Assembly: GCA_964369355.1 (NCBI GenBank)
Contig: CAYJEO010000008.1
Location: 1 to 41,368, forward strand
Source of the DNA: CAYJEO01 sp964369355
Lineage (GTDB): Bacteria > Bacillota_I > Bacilli_A > RF39 > UBA660
DNA: 41,368 nt
Reading direction: 5' to 3'
Shown here piece by piece: positions 7,363-15,062 of the stretch. Under the pieces are notes generated by a model. That model did no database searches. It had not been told where the DNA came from and was given only the letters and a program-made list of their open reading frames with translations. Position 1 is the first letter of the stretch. Every line of letters begins with the position of its first letter. Position numbers and translations under genes: made by a program.

Positions 7363-8523
7363 ACTATAATCATATTTTTCGTTATATTGTTTAATTAATT
7401 CATTTCTAAATACATCATGTTTTAATAATTTAATACACTCTTGTTGAAATAAATTAGTTTTTTTTCTTGTTGTTATTACTACATTGACTATTTCTTCATT
7501 TAAATTTTTATATTCACAATTATCAAATGTGATTTTTATGTTTTCTAAATCAGTTAAAAGTTTAATTTTATATTTTTCTATTTTTTCATTAATTGCTTTT
7601 TTATTTGTATAATTAAATATTTTATTAACTACAAATGGTTTTAGTTGTTCAATTAAACTTTCCATTCTTTTAATATCTTTATTTGAATAACATTTTTCAT
7701 TAGATAAATAATTATCTATTTCTCTTAATCTATAAACTAATATATTTTCTGCTTTGATGTCACTTTGATAAAATGTGCATATTATTAATGCTGAATCATT
7801 ATATTCTGCTAATTCAATAATTTTTTCTTTATGCCATTTCATATATTGATAATATTTTTTATTATATCCTTTTTCTAAGATAATATTACTAGCAATTTCA
7901 TCTAATTTTTTAGGAGTTATTCCATTATTAAATAAAGGCATATTAGTAGTTAAGTATTTTGCATTTTTATCTGTTTTCGATAACTCAATAATTTTTTTTT
8001 TATTAGAAGCAACATAGTTATAGTCGGCTTGATCTAATTTATTAGATATTTTATAATTTATAACTATTTCTTTTAAACGATTTATTAAATATATTTCAAA
8101 ACCATTAAGTGATTTTTCATATTGTTTAATTATATAACTTGCATAACTATTTTTTTTAGAATATTCTAATATTTTTTTCTTATTGTTATTAAATAACATT
8201 GACATACTATCTCTTTTAGTATTTATACCATTTAAAAAATCTTTATTTTCTTTTATATGTTCATATAATATTTTAAAAGTGTTTCTATTTCTAATTTCTC
8301 TTGCATCAAATTTTTCTATTAAGTATATTGCATTTCTATTACCATTTTCAATTTGTTTATTTATTCTTTGTTTATTATAAATAATAAAATGTCTTATAGT
8401 ATCATACTCTTTTTTATCAAACAATTCGCATGTATTATATATTTTTTCTACTCTAGATGCATAAACATTTAATTTTTGAATAAATAAATCTTCATAAACT
8501 TCTGTAATCATTTCTTTTTCCAT
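7342..8523 (-). CDS. Unrecognised protein with four ~60-residue helical repeats
   Basis: No family recognised. 393 residues, rich in Lys, Asn, Ile and Tyr, no signal peptide or membrane segment, probably cytosolic and all-helical. Four copies of one motif are visible at residues 49-72, 112-135, 172-195 and 229-252 (for example NNKKKILEYSKKNSYASYII, and SNKKKIIELSKTDKNAKYL). Consensus: Asn-Lys-x-Lys-Ile-x-Glu-Leu/Tyr, six variable residues, then Ala-x-Tyr-Ile/Leu-Ile. Spacing is 63, 60 and 57 residues, like an alpha-solenoid. The neighbouring 500-residue protein has the same motif, so the two are paralogues. ATG 8523 follows AAGGGA. The terminator between the two genes suggests separate transcripts or read-through. 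Confidence 0.8.
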   Translation of the reverse strand: MEKEMITEVYEDLFIQKLNVYASRVEKIYNTCELFDKKEYDTIRHFIIYNKQRINKQIENGNRNAIYLIEKFDAREIRNRNTFKILYEHIKENKDFLNGINTKRDSMSMLFNNNKKKILEYSKKNSYASYIIKQYEKSLNGFEIYLINRLKEIVINYKISNKLDQADYNYVASNKKKIIELSKTDKNAKYLTTNMPLFNNGITPKKLDEIASNIILEKGYNKKYYQYMKWHKEKIIELAEYNDSALIICTFYQSDIKAENILVYRLREIDNYLSNEKCYSNKDIKRMESLIEQLKPFVVNKIFNYTNKKAINEKIEKYKIKLLTDLENIKITFDNCEYKNLNEEIVNVVITTRKKTNLFQQECIKLLKHDVFRNELIKQYNEKYDYSKNKRAY

Positions 8524-8562
8524 ATATATTCAGTCCCTTTTTTTAGTTGCTATTATAAAGCA

Positions 8563-8600
8563 ATAAAAAAAAATAGTCAACTTTATTTTTTAACTATTTT
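8563..8600 (-). terminator. Intrinsic terminator of the 500-residue repeat protein gene
   Basis: Minus strand AAAATAGT (8600-8593), 15-base loop, ACTATTTT, then T residues to 8563. The hairpin starts inside the last codons and the stop (8585-8583) lies in the loop. Confidence 0.65.
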
Positions 8601-10085
8601 TTTATTAAAATTATACTCTTCTTCTTTTAACATTTCAATTAATTCGCTTTTTAAAGGGTTATATTTCATTAATTGCATACTTAGTTGTTCTAATTGACTT
8701 TGGTCCTTAATTTCCTTGTTTATAGCTATTTTAGCAGTACTAATAATACCTTCTTTCAAACTTAGATATACAGTTGCTACAGTTGTATCACTAATACCAG
8801 AATAATTACTTTCTCTTAATTTATCTAAAATACAAAAGTATTTTTTTTCTAGTTCTAAATTATCATAAATTATAAATTGCGGTAATAATAAATCAACTAT
8901 TTTTATTGCATATTCATTTTTATTTAAATAGAGATTAAGAACTTTTTCTTTTGTTTGTTTATTTAAAGTAACCTCGATTGGACTATTTTTTTGTTTCTCT
9001 ATTTTATTTATTAATTCTTTCATTTTTAAATTTATTTTATATTCTTTAAAAACAAAAGATTTTTCGATAATTAAATTTATTTCTTCATCGTCTTGATTAG
9101 ATAATAAAATTATTTTTTCTTTGTTTGAATTTAAAAATAGAACATCATTATTATTTAATTGATAATTACACAAAATAAAACTGTAAATTCTTTTAATTGT
9201 TGTATTAAATAAGCCAGAAGATTTTCTGTTAAATAAAAATGATAATTTATTTTTTATTGTTTCTGCTTCTATTGACTTCATTTTTTTAATAGTTTCTACT
9301 TCTTCTATAGTAAGAGTTAGTTCTTTTTTTAATATTTTATCTAAATAATCTTTTTCTTTTAATAAATTATATATTTTACTTAATTTAACTTCTAGTTTTA
9401 CTTGTTTAAAATATTCTAAATTTTTAATTATATAAGCAGCTGATTTATTAGTTTTTTCTAAATCAATTATTTTAAATTTATTTTCTTCTATAAATTTATA
9501 TAAAAATTTATCTTTACTAACACTTTTTTCTAAAAAACTAATTTTTCTTGTACGTAAGATTTTTTCTAGTCTTTTAAGATTATAATCAAATTGATAATTT
9601 ATTTCTTCTTTTTCATATTCGGGGCTGTAAAAATTAAGAGTTTCTAACTTTGATAAAATAATTTTTGCTGGTTCATAATTTTCTTCTGCAAAAACTAATA
9701 TTTCATTATAATTATTTTTAGCAAATACATAATTTTTATTTTTTTTACCATTTATTATTTCAATTAAGTATTCATATTCTTCCAAATGTTGATATAAATC
9801 TATTATACCTTTTTTTATTTTAGGACTTATACTTTTAGAAAGTAGTGCCGGATATATTGAAACAATATATTTAGCATCAATATTATTTTTAAGATAATAA
9901 CTTTCTATTTCTTTTTTATTATCTTTCATATAGTCAAATAAAGGATTAATTGTATCATTTATTTTAGAAGGTATTTTATTGTTATTTTCCTTCATATGTT
10001 TTGCGATTATTGCAAGAGCTACTACTACTTCATATTCTTCATTTTTAATTTTTATTGCTGTTTTAAAAAATTCTAATTCTGTCAT
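8583..10085 (-). CDS. Unrecognised protein with at least five helical repeats, paralogue of its neighbour
   Basis: No family recognised. 500 residues, Lys/Glu/Asn/Ile-rich, no export signal or membrane segment. The motif of the neighbouring 393-residue protein recurs near residues 53-78 (DNKKEIESYYLKNNIDAKYI), 121-146 (KNNYNEILVFAEENYEPAKI), 200-224 (ENKFKIIDLEKTNKSAAYII), 319-342 (SNKEKIILLSNQDDEEINLI) and 375-401, more weakly near 435-460. Spacing varies from about 58 to 118 residues, so some repeats have decayed or have inserts. No catalytic residues stand out. Start ATG follows AAGGAGAG. The pair lies between a lipid-carrier transporter and the L20 operon and shares no obvious pathway with either. 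A scaffold or binding role would fit a solenoid, but that is a guess. Confidence 0.8.
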   Translation of the reverse strand: MTELEFFKTAIKIKNEEYEVVVALAIIAKHMKENNNKIPSKINDTINPLFDYMKDNKKEIESYYLKNNIDAKYIVSIYPALLSKSISPKIKKGIIDLYQHLEEYEYLIEIINGKKNKNYVFAKNNYNEILVFAEENYEPAKIILSKLETLNFYSPEYEKEEINYQFDYNLKRLEKILRTRKISFLEKSVSKDKFLYKFIEENKFKIIDLEKTNKSAAYIIKNLEYFKQVKLEVKLSKIYNLLKEKDYLDKILKKELTLTIEEVETIKKMKSIEAETIKNKLSFLFNRKSSGLFNTTIKRIYSFILCNYQLNNNDVLFLNSNKEKIILLSNQDDEEINLIIEKSFVFKEYKINLKMKELINKIEKQKNSPIEVTLNKQTKEKVLNLYLNKNEYAIKIVDLLLPQFIIYDNLELEKKYFCILDKLRESNYSGISDTTVATVYLSLKEGIISTAKIAINKEIKDQSQLEQLSMQLMKYNPLKSELIEMLKEEEYNFNKKIVKK

Positions 10086-10123
10086 AATATCTCTCCTTAT
10101 GTGTTGCTTATTATAAAGTATAT

Positions 10124-10150
10124 AAAAAAAATAGTCAATAAGACTATTTT
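10124..10150 (-). terminator. Intrinsic terminator of the infC-rpmI-rplT operon
   Basis: Minus strand AAAATAGTC (10150-10142), loop of 5, GACTATTTT (10136-10128), then T residues to 10124. The L20 stop codon TAG (10146-10144) is part of the stem. Confidence 0.85.
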
Positions 10151-10837
10151 AAAGCGTCGATTAATTCTGCTTTTTTCATTGTAGAAGCACCTTCAACATT
10201 TTTTTCTTTAGCCATAGCTTTTAATTCAGCTACAGTAAATTTAGATAAATCTTTAGTTTCAGCTTTTACTTCTTTAGCTACTTTTTCAGTTTTAACAACT
10301 TTTTCAGTTTTAGCTACTTTTTCAGTTTTAGCTACTTTTNNNNNNNNNNNNNNNNNNNNNNNNNNNNNNNNNNNNNNNNNNNNNNNNNNNNNNNNNNNNN
10401 NNNNNNNNNNNNNNNNNNNNNNNNNNNNNNNNNNNNNNNACTTTTTCAGTTTTAGCTACTTTTTCAGTTTTAGCTACTTTTCCAGCTAAAGCATCTTTAG
10501 CAACATTCGCTAATTGTGTGAATGCTTTTTCATCATTGATAGCGATTTCAGATAACATTTTTCTGTTTACAGTAACGTTAGCTTTAGCTAATCCGTTAAT
10601 GAATTTAGAGTAGCTTAATCCGTTCATACGGCAAGCTGCATTAATTCTTGTAATCCATAACTTTCTAAAATCTCTTTTCTTTTGTCTTCTATCTCTGTAA
10701 GCATATTTTAATGAATGCATTACTTGTTCTTTTGCAGTTCTGTATAATCTATGTTTACTACCAAAGTAACCTTTGGCTCTTTTCATTACTTTTTTACGAC
10801 GGGCACGGTGAATCGTACCACCTTTAACTCTTGGCAT
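10144..10837 (-). CDS. rplT: Ribosomal protein L20 with a repeat linker and Rho_N-like C-terminal tail
   Basis: Residues 1-119 are a complete bL20 (MPRVKGGTIHRARRKKVMKR, then KRDFRKLWITRINAACRMNG), a primary 23S rRNA binder essential for 50S assembly and the usual repressor of this operon. Normal L20 ends about here. This one runs on into tandem VAKTEK hexapeptides (18-base units), a 100-N gap, more VAKTEK/VVKTEK copies, then DLSKFTVAELKAMAKEKNV and KKAELIDALK, which fits the small helical Rho_N/HeH/SAP-type nucleic-acid-binding fold. The stop is TAG 10146-10144. The frame across the Ns is off by one, which I attribute to a placeholder gap in collapsed repeats, because both flanks keep the same hexapeptide frame. 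It follows rpmI by 20 bases. Confidence 0.9.
10282..10477 (-). repeat. 18-bp tandem repeat encoding VAKTEK, broken by a 100-N gap
   Basis: Two full units lie right of the gap (10477-10442) and three left of it (10335-10282, the last VVKTEK). The Ns span 10340-10439. Repeat number is unknown because the assembler could not cross it. Confidence 0.9.
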
Positions 10838-10857
10838 ATATATCCTCCTTCTTTATA

Positions 10858-11046
10858 TTAGATTAAATCTTTTAATCTGTTGTAGTCACCTTTACTTAAA
10901 GTTGACCCAGCACGGTTTTTTCTGTTTGCTGCTGAATTTTTCTTACCAGTGTTATGTCTTGAACCTGGTCTTCCAATTTTAATTGAACCACTGTTTCTAA
11001 CTTTAACAGTTTTAGCAGTTCCTTTATGTGTTTTTAATTTTGGCAT
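10858..11046 (-). CDS. rpmI: Ribosomal protein L35
   Basis: bL35, a 62-residue basic protein of the large ribosomal subunit. MPKLKTHKGTAKTVKVRNSG and RHNTGKKNSAANRKNRA are the family signature. Middle gene of infC-rpmI-rplT: 10 bases from the infC stop and 20 before rplT. Its ribosome site (AGGAGG within TAGGAGGATTAATATG) is strong. Control would be through the leader attenuator upstream of infC. Confidence 0.97.
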   Translation of the reverse strand: MPKLKTHKGTAKTVKVRNSGSIKIGRPGSRHNTGKKNSAANRKNRAGSTLSKGDYNRLKDLI

Positions 11047-11056
11047 ATTAATCCTC

Positions 11057-11587
11057 CTACTTTTCTTTTTTTGGCATTAGTATCATAGTCATAAAACGTC
11101 CATCTAATGACGGTTTTGATTCTATGTCTGCTACATCTATAACAGCTTCTGCAAATCGAAGTAATACTCCTCTACCTAAATCGGTATGAGCTAATTCTCT
11201 TCCTTTGAAGCGGATAGAAACCTTAACTCTATGTCCTTTTTCTAAGTATTTAGTAGCATTTTTAACACGAGTATTAAAATCGTGAATATCAATTGTAACT
11301 GATAATCTATATTCTTTCATTTCTAGATTAGATTCTCTTTGTTTCTTTTGATTTTCCTTTGTTTTTTTCTTACTTTCGTATTTAAATTTGTTATAATCCA
11401 TGATTTTACAAACTTGGGGATTTGCATTAGGACTTATTAAAACTAGATCAAATCCTGCATAAGTTGCAAGCGTTATTGCATCTTTGATCGGTTTTACTCC
11501 AAGTTGTTCTCCATTAGGACCTATAACCATAACTTCTTTTGCTCTTATCTGTTCATTAATAAACAAACCTTTGTCTTTATTCGCGAT
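11057..11587 (-). CDS. infC: Translation initiation factor IF-3, probable AUC start
   Basis: IF-3 binds the 30S subunit and checks start-codon pairing. The N-domain (KGLFINEQIRAKEVMVIGPN), lysine-rich linker (near KFKYESKKKTKENQKKQRES) and C-domain (KEYRLSVTIDIHDFNTRVKN) are all present. No ATG, GTG or TTG fits: the strong GGAGG (11600-11596) points with eight bases to ATC at 11587, which gives 176 residues, the family length. An ATG at 11650 is in frame but lies inside the attenuator hairpin and would add an unrelated peptide. Rare AUU/AUC/AUA starts are the rule for infC and let IF-3 repress its own translation. First gene of the L35/L20 operon. Confidence 0.95.
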   Translation of the reverse strand: MANKDKGLFINEQIRAKEVMVIGPNGEQLGVKPIKDAITLATYAGFDLVLISPNANPQVCKIMDYNKFKYESKKKTKENQKKQRESNLEMKEYRLSVTIDIHDFNTRVKNATKYLEKGHRVKVSIRFKGRELAHTDLGRGVLLRFAEAVIDVADIESKPSLDGRFMTMILMPKKEK

Positions 11588-11740
11588 AAATGACACCTCC
11601 AAAACAATCTCCAAAAAGGAATTAAAAAAGTGAATACACAAAGTATCCACTGTAAGCTCATTTTAATACCTGGCCTATAACCCAAAACTTAATGTAATCG
11701 GGTGAGTGTGGATACACTTCTTTCCTTTTTTTTAATTTCT
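11588..11740 (-). promoter_or_regulatory. L20-type leader with transcription attenuator upstream of infC
   Basis: The roughly 150-base leader has two mutually exclusive pairings. GTATCCAC (11715-11708, minus) can pair with GTGGATAC (11650-11643), forming a long antiterminator domain that encloses an ACCC/GGGT helix. The same GTGGATAC is the 5' arm of a terminator just downstream. This is the logic of the Firmicutes L20 leader, where free L20 stabilises the terminated form. The pairings are seen; L20 as ligand is from family knowledge. Confidence 0.8.
11622..11651 (-). terminator. Attenuator terminator in the infC leader
   Basis: Minus strand AGTGGATAC (11651-11643), loop TTTGT, GTATTCACT (11637-11629), then a T run to 11624. 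Nine pairs with one G-T. Confidence 0.85.
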
Positions 11741-11745
11741 ATAAG

Positions 11746-11774
11746 ATTATATAACTATTTTATTTAAAAGTCAA
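11746..11774 (-). promoter_or_regulatory. Sigma-A promoter of infC-rpmI-rplT
   Basis: Minus strand TTGACT (11774-11769), 17-base spacer, TATAAT (11751-11746). Expected transcript start near 11739. The -35 lies just downstream of the exchanger stop codon at 11790. Confidence 0.85.
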
Positions 11775-11789
11775 GCGTTTATGCTTATT

Positions 11790-12737
11790 TTATAACATTA
11801 CTATATAAGAATAATATATAGCAAATACTAATATCATTACTATCCCATGTTTTTTATTTATTTTGTAATCTTTATAAGCAAATATAAATAACATAAATGC
11901 TGATAATAACATTATAATAAAGTCTAACATTTGAAATGTTTGTGGCGATATCGAACCAAATAACATTACGGGTATTCCTAATACTATACAAATATTAAAT
12001 ATATTACTTCCTATAATATTACCTACTAATATATCAATTTCACCTTTTTTAGCTGCAGTTAGTGATGTAACTAGTTCTGGTAAAGATGTCCCAAACGCGA
12101 TAATAGTTAAAGAAATAATTCTTTCACTAATATTTAATTGTGTTGCTATTTCTATAGCATTATCTACAACTAAATCAGATGAAAATACTATAGCAATTAT
12201 ACCTATAATCATTAAACTAATTGATTTAAATAAACTATTCTCTGGAATCTCATTAGTTTCATGTTTATTTCTCATTATACTTAATAAATAATATACAAAT
12301 ATAATGAATACTAAAACAATTGCCATTCCATCTGATCTCGTAATCACATTTAATAATTCATTATTAAACATAGTATCAAAAAATAAAATAAATAATAATA
12401 AACTAATTAATACATATATAGGTAATTCCTTTTTTACTGTATTACTTTTTACTTTTATAGGTTTAATAGTACTAACTATTCCTACTATTAATAATGTATT
12501 AATAATATTACTACCAATAACATTACCTAATACGATATCACCTGACCCATTCATTAATGATTGCATACTTACTGCAAACTCTGGAGCTGAAGTTCCAAAA
12601 GCTACAATTGTAAGACCTATTACCATTTTTGATAATTTAAAATGAATTGCTGTTTGACTTGCATTTTCAACAAATACATCAGCACCTTTCATTAATATAT
12701 AAAAACCTATTACTAATAATATAATATTTAAAAACAT
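11790..12737 (-). CDS. CaCA-family Na+/Ca2+ exchanger, copy 1
   Basis: Inner-membrane calcium/sodium antiporter of 315 residues, YrbG/NCX_Mj type. About ten membrane helices in two inverted halves. The alpha-1 repeat reads FGTSAPEFAVSMQSL then GNVIGSNIINTLL; the alpha-2 repeat reads FGTSLPELVTSL then GNIIGSNIFNICIVLG. The Glu and Asn/Ser residues of both repeats form the ion sites, and all are present. It has its own promoter (12765-12793) and AAGGGGTG ribosome site. A close paralogue of the same length lies at 14045-14992, with a pilin-like gene between. Expected role: calcium extrusion driven by sodium (or K+-linked in some members). Confidence 0.93.
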   Translation of the reverse strand: MFLNIILLVIGFYILMKGADVFVENASQTAIHFKLSKMVIGLTIVAFGTSAPEFAVSMQSLMNGSGDIVLGNVIGSNIINTLLIVGIVSTIKPIKVKSNTVKKELPIYVLISLLLFILFFDTMFNNELLNVITRSDGMAIVLVFIIFVYYLLSIMRNKHETNEIPENSLFKSISLMIIGIIAIVFSSDLVVDNAIEIATQLNISERIISLTIIAFGTSLPELVTSLTAAKKGEIDILVGNIIGSNIFNICIVLGIPVMLFGSISPQTFQMLDFIIMLLSAFMLFIFAYKDYKINKKHGIVMILVFAIYYSYIVML

Positions 12738-12764
12738 ATATACACCCCTTTTTAAGACTAAAAA

Positions 12765-12793
12765 ATTATATACCTATCCAAATATAAAGTCAA
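12765..12793 (-). promoter_or_regulatory. Sigma-A promoter of exchanger copy 1
   Basis: Minus strand TTGACT (12793-12788), 17-base spacer, TATAAT (12770-12765). Confidence 0.8.
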
Positions 12794-12804
12794 TACAATT
12801 GTAT

Positions 12805-12829
12805 GAAAAAAAGCATAAATTTTATGCTT
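12805..12829 (-). terminator. Intrinsic terminator of the triple-head pilin gene
   Basis: Minus strand AAGCATA (829-823), loop of 5, TATGCTT (817-811), T run to 12806. Stem overlaps the stop codon. Confidence 0.75.
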
Positions 12830-13952
12830 ATCCTATAAAGTAACATTTATCTGCACTATCAGTTATGTAACTATAACTCATATAGGTATTAGTATTATAC
12901 CTAAAACAAATATTGTCTTTAAAATAGTTTATATAAATTAGTCCTAAATTATTATACCTTACTGAACCATAGGTTTGTTCATATATTTCTGTTGGTAATC
13001 CTTCAATTAAATTTTTAGCGTCACTATTGTATCTAAGAGCTTCTTGTTCTTCTTGAGTTGCATTTTCATAAACACCTTTCACTAATTGAACTGATTCCAA
13101 AAATTCTAAATATGATGAAACACTTTTTTCATGTGAATCTAACTGATCAACACGATGATACGCACTCGCACAATCGACTCCAAAATATTCTACTTCTGTT
13201 GAATTTGCGGTGTTTCCATTTCCATCTTTTACATAACAAATATTTTCATCTATTAAAATAGCTTGAACAAAATATTCATCAAAATAAACATAAACTTCAT
13301 TTTCTGCCAATACATAGTTTAAATATGAAGACATTTCATAAAGTGGTGCTTCGTGTAAATCTGTTAAATTTAAATTTAATTTATTATAATAATTATACAC
13401 AGATGCATATTCTGCTTTTTCTTCATCACTTAATGTCATATAATATTCTCTTTCAACTAATGCTGCATCATATATTATATCTATTAATTTTTTATTCAAC
13501 TCTTCTTTAGCTTTAATACAATCGTTTTCTGGATTATTCAATTCAACAACTTCTGTATTCGCATCTTTATAATAACAAATACCACCTAATAAAGCTGTTA
13601 CTGAATTTTTTTCACCATTAGAATCAAACGTTACTAATATTTCTCCATCTTCATCCATAACATTATCAGATGATAATGACTTAAAATTATTAGCCTGAAC
13701 ATCTAAATATTCAAAATGATTATTAGCAGCATCTATTTCTAATTTTTCCTCATCCGTTTTCAACTCATATAGAGCTGTTAAATTTTCTAATGAATCATAT
13801 ACCATTCCTACGTCTGCTTTATCTGCTGACTTTTGAGCATCATCTATTATACCTAAAATTATAGGTGTTGCTATTGCCATTATAATAACTAATATTACTA
13901 ATACGGCTAATAGTTCTATTAATGTAAATCCTTTTTTCTTATTCTTTTTCAT
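12828..13952 (-). CDS. Type IV pilin-like protein with three head modules
   Basis: 374 residues. The N-terminus is a class III prepilin signal: short basic leader, KGFTLIELLAVLVI with Gly before the Phe cleavage site and Glu at mature position 5, and a hydrophobic helix to about residue 37. The remainder is a threefold repeat: module 1 about 46-145, module 2 about 155-261, module 3 about 281-370. Each opens with a helix, has a Asp/Glu-Glu-rich turn (LKTDEEKLE, LSDEEKAEY, TQEEQEALR), and closes with ICY or ICF and a second Cys 18-21 residues later (C126/C145, C239/C261, C349/C370). The single heads of the pilin-like genes at 29636 and 31757 show the same Cys pattern. No pilus assembly genes are in the window. 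Own promoter and terminator; AAGGAGA ribosome site. Confidence 0.85.
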   Translation of the reverse strand: MKKNKKKGFTLIELLAVLVILVIIMAIATPIILGIIDDAQKSADKADVGMVYDSLENLTALYELKTDEEKLEIDAANNHFEYLDVQANNFKSLSSDNVMDEDGEILVTFDSNGEKNSVTALLGGICYYKDANTEVVELNNPENDCIKAKEELNKKLIDIIYDAALVEREYYMTLSDEEKAEYASVYNYYNKLNLNLTDLHEAPLYEMSSYLNYVLAENEVYVYFDEYFVQAILIDENICYVKDGNGNTANSTEVEYFGVDCASAYHRVDQLDSHEKSVSSYLEFLESVQLVKGVYENATQEEQEALRYNSDAKNLIEGLPTEIYEQTYGSVRYNNLGLIYINYFKDNICFRYNTNTYMSYSYITDSADKCYFIG

Positions 13953-13974
13953 TCTATTCTCCTTATCCTAAAAA

Positions 13975-14003
13975 ATTATATAAAATATGAATTATTAAGT
14001 CAA
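13975..14003 (-). promoter_or_regulatory. Sigma-A promoter of the triple-head pilin gene
   Basis: Minus strand TTGACT (14003-13998), 17-base spacer, TATAAT (13980-13975). Confidence 0.8.
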
Positions 14004-14019
14004 TAAAAAAATGTCGAAA

Positions 14020-14047
14020 ATAAAAAAAACATAAAAATATGTTTTTA
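14020..14047 (-). terminator. Intrinsic terminator of exchanger copy 2
   Basis: Minus strand AAAAACATA (14046-14038), loop of 4, TATGTTTTT (14033-14025), then T residues. Confidence 0.7.
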
Positions 14048-14992
14048 TATAAATAAAATATATGAATAATATACAATAAACAATATTATCATTATAATAC
14101 CTGTGCTTTTAGTGACTTTATGTTCTTTATAAGAAAATATAAATAAAATAATACTTGATAATAACATAACGATAAAATCTATCATTGGAAAACTATCTGG
14201 TTGAATTGGTCCTAAAAGCATGACAGGAATTCCTAATACTATACATATATTAAATATGTTGCTTCCTATTACATTACCTACCAATATATCAATTTCACCT
14301 TTTTTTAAGGCTGTAAAAGAAGTAACAAGTTCTGGTAATGTAGTTCCAAAAGCTATAATTGTTAAAGAAATAATTCTTTGGCTTACATTTAATTCATTTG
14401 CAATTTCTGTTGCACTAAAAACTATTAATTCAGCAGATATCATAATTACTAATACAGACACTATTAATAAAACAATTGATTTTATTAAACTATTTTCAGT
14501 AGTCTCTTTTGTTTCGTGCTTGTTTTGCATTATTTTAAACAAATAAAATCCAAATATTACAAACATTAAAGTAATAATTGTTCCATCTGATTTAGTTAAT
14601 ATATTTAGTAATTCTTGATCAAATATACTATCAAAAAATAAAATAAAAGTTAATAAACTTATTAAAATATAAAATGGTAATTCTTTTTTTAAAGTACTAC
14701 TTTTTATTCTAATGGGTCTTATTGTAGCAGCTACTCCAATTATTAATAATGTATTAATAATATTACTACCAACAACATTACCTAAAACAATATCTCCAGA
14801 TCCATTCATTAATGATTGCATACTAACAGCAAATTCTGGTGCAGATGTCCCTATTGAAACAACAGTAAGTCCAATAAGTATTTTAGGTATTTTAAAATGA
14901 ATTGCTGCATCACTTGCATTTTCTACAAATATATCAGCACTTTTTATTAATAAATAAAAACCTATTACTAGTAAAATTGTGTTTAAAATCAT
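14045..14992 (-). CDS. CaCA-family Na+/Ca2+ exchanger, copy 2
   Basis: 315 residues, same length and topology as the copy at 11790-12737 and clearly its paralogue. Alpha-1 repeat: IGTSAPEFAVSMQSL and GNVVGSNIINTLLIIG; alpha-2 repeat: FGTTLPELVTSF and GNVIGSNIFNICIVLG. The stretch MQSLMNGSGDIVLGN is shared letter for letter between the copies, while loops differ, so the duplication is not recent. Position 8 of the alpha-2 motif is Thr here and Ser in copy 1. AAGGAGA ribosome site; an extended -10 (TGATATAAT) lies about 30 bases upstream, with no clear -35. The two copies may differ in ion preference or expression, which the sequence does not settle. Confidence 0.93.
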   Translation of the reverse strand: MILNTILLVIGFYLLIKSADIFVENASDAAIHFKIPKILIGLTVVSIGTSAPEFAVSMQSLMNGSGDIVLGNVVGSNIINTLLIIGVAATIRPIRIKSSTLKKELPFYILISLLTFILFFDSIFDQELLNILTKSDGTIITLMFVIFGFYLFKIMQNKHETKETTENSLIKSIVLLIVSVLVIMISAELIVFSATEIANELNVSQRIISLTIIAFGTTLPELVTSFTALKKGEIDILVGNVIGSNIFNICIVLGIPVMLLGPIQPDSFPMIDFIVMLLSSIILFIFSYKEHKVTKSTGIIMIILFIVYYSYILFI

Positions 14993-15037
14993 ATATGTTC
15001 TCCTTTATTATAAATAAATTATATCATATTTAATAAA

Positions 15038-15062
15038 TAAAAAAAGCATAATTAATTATGCT
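15038..15062 (-). terminator. Intrinsic terminator of efp
   Basis: Minus strand AGCATA, loop of 6, TATGCT, then T run (15045-15039). Stem overlaps the last codons of efp. Confidence 0.75.

Noticed and set aside
10282..10477. CRISPR-like array at the regularly spaced 18-base units
   Set aside because: Units are directly contiguous without spacers and encode VAKTEK in the L20 frame.
12304..14900. Plus-strand open frames inside both exchanger genes (with similar translated sequences)
   Set aside because: Their similarity simply mirrors the paralogy of the exchangers on the minus strand; no start signals.
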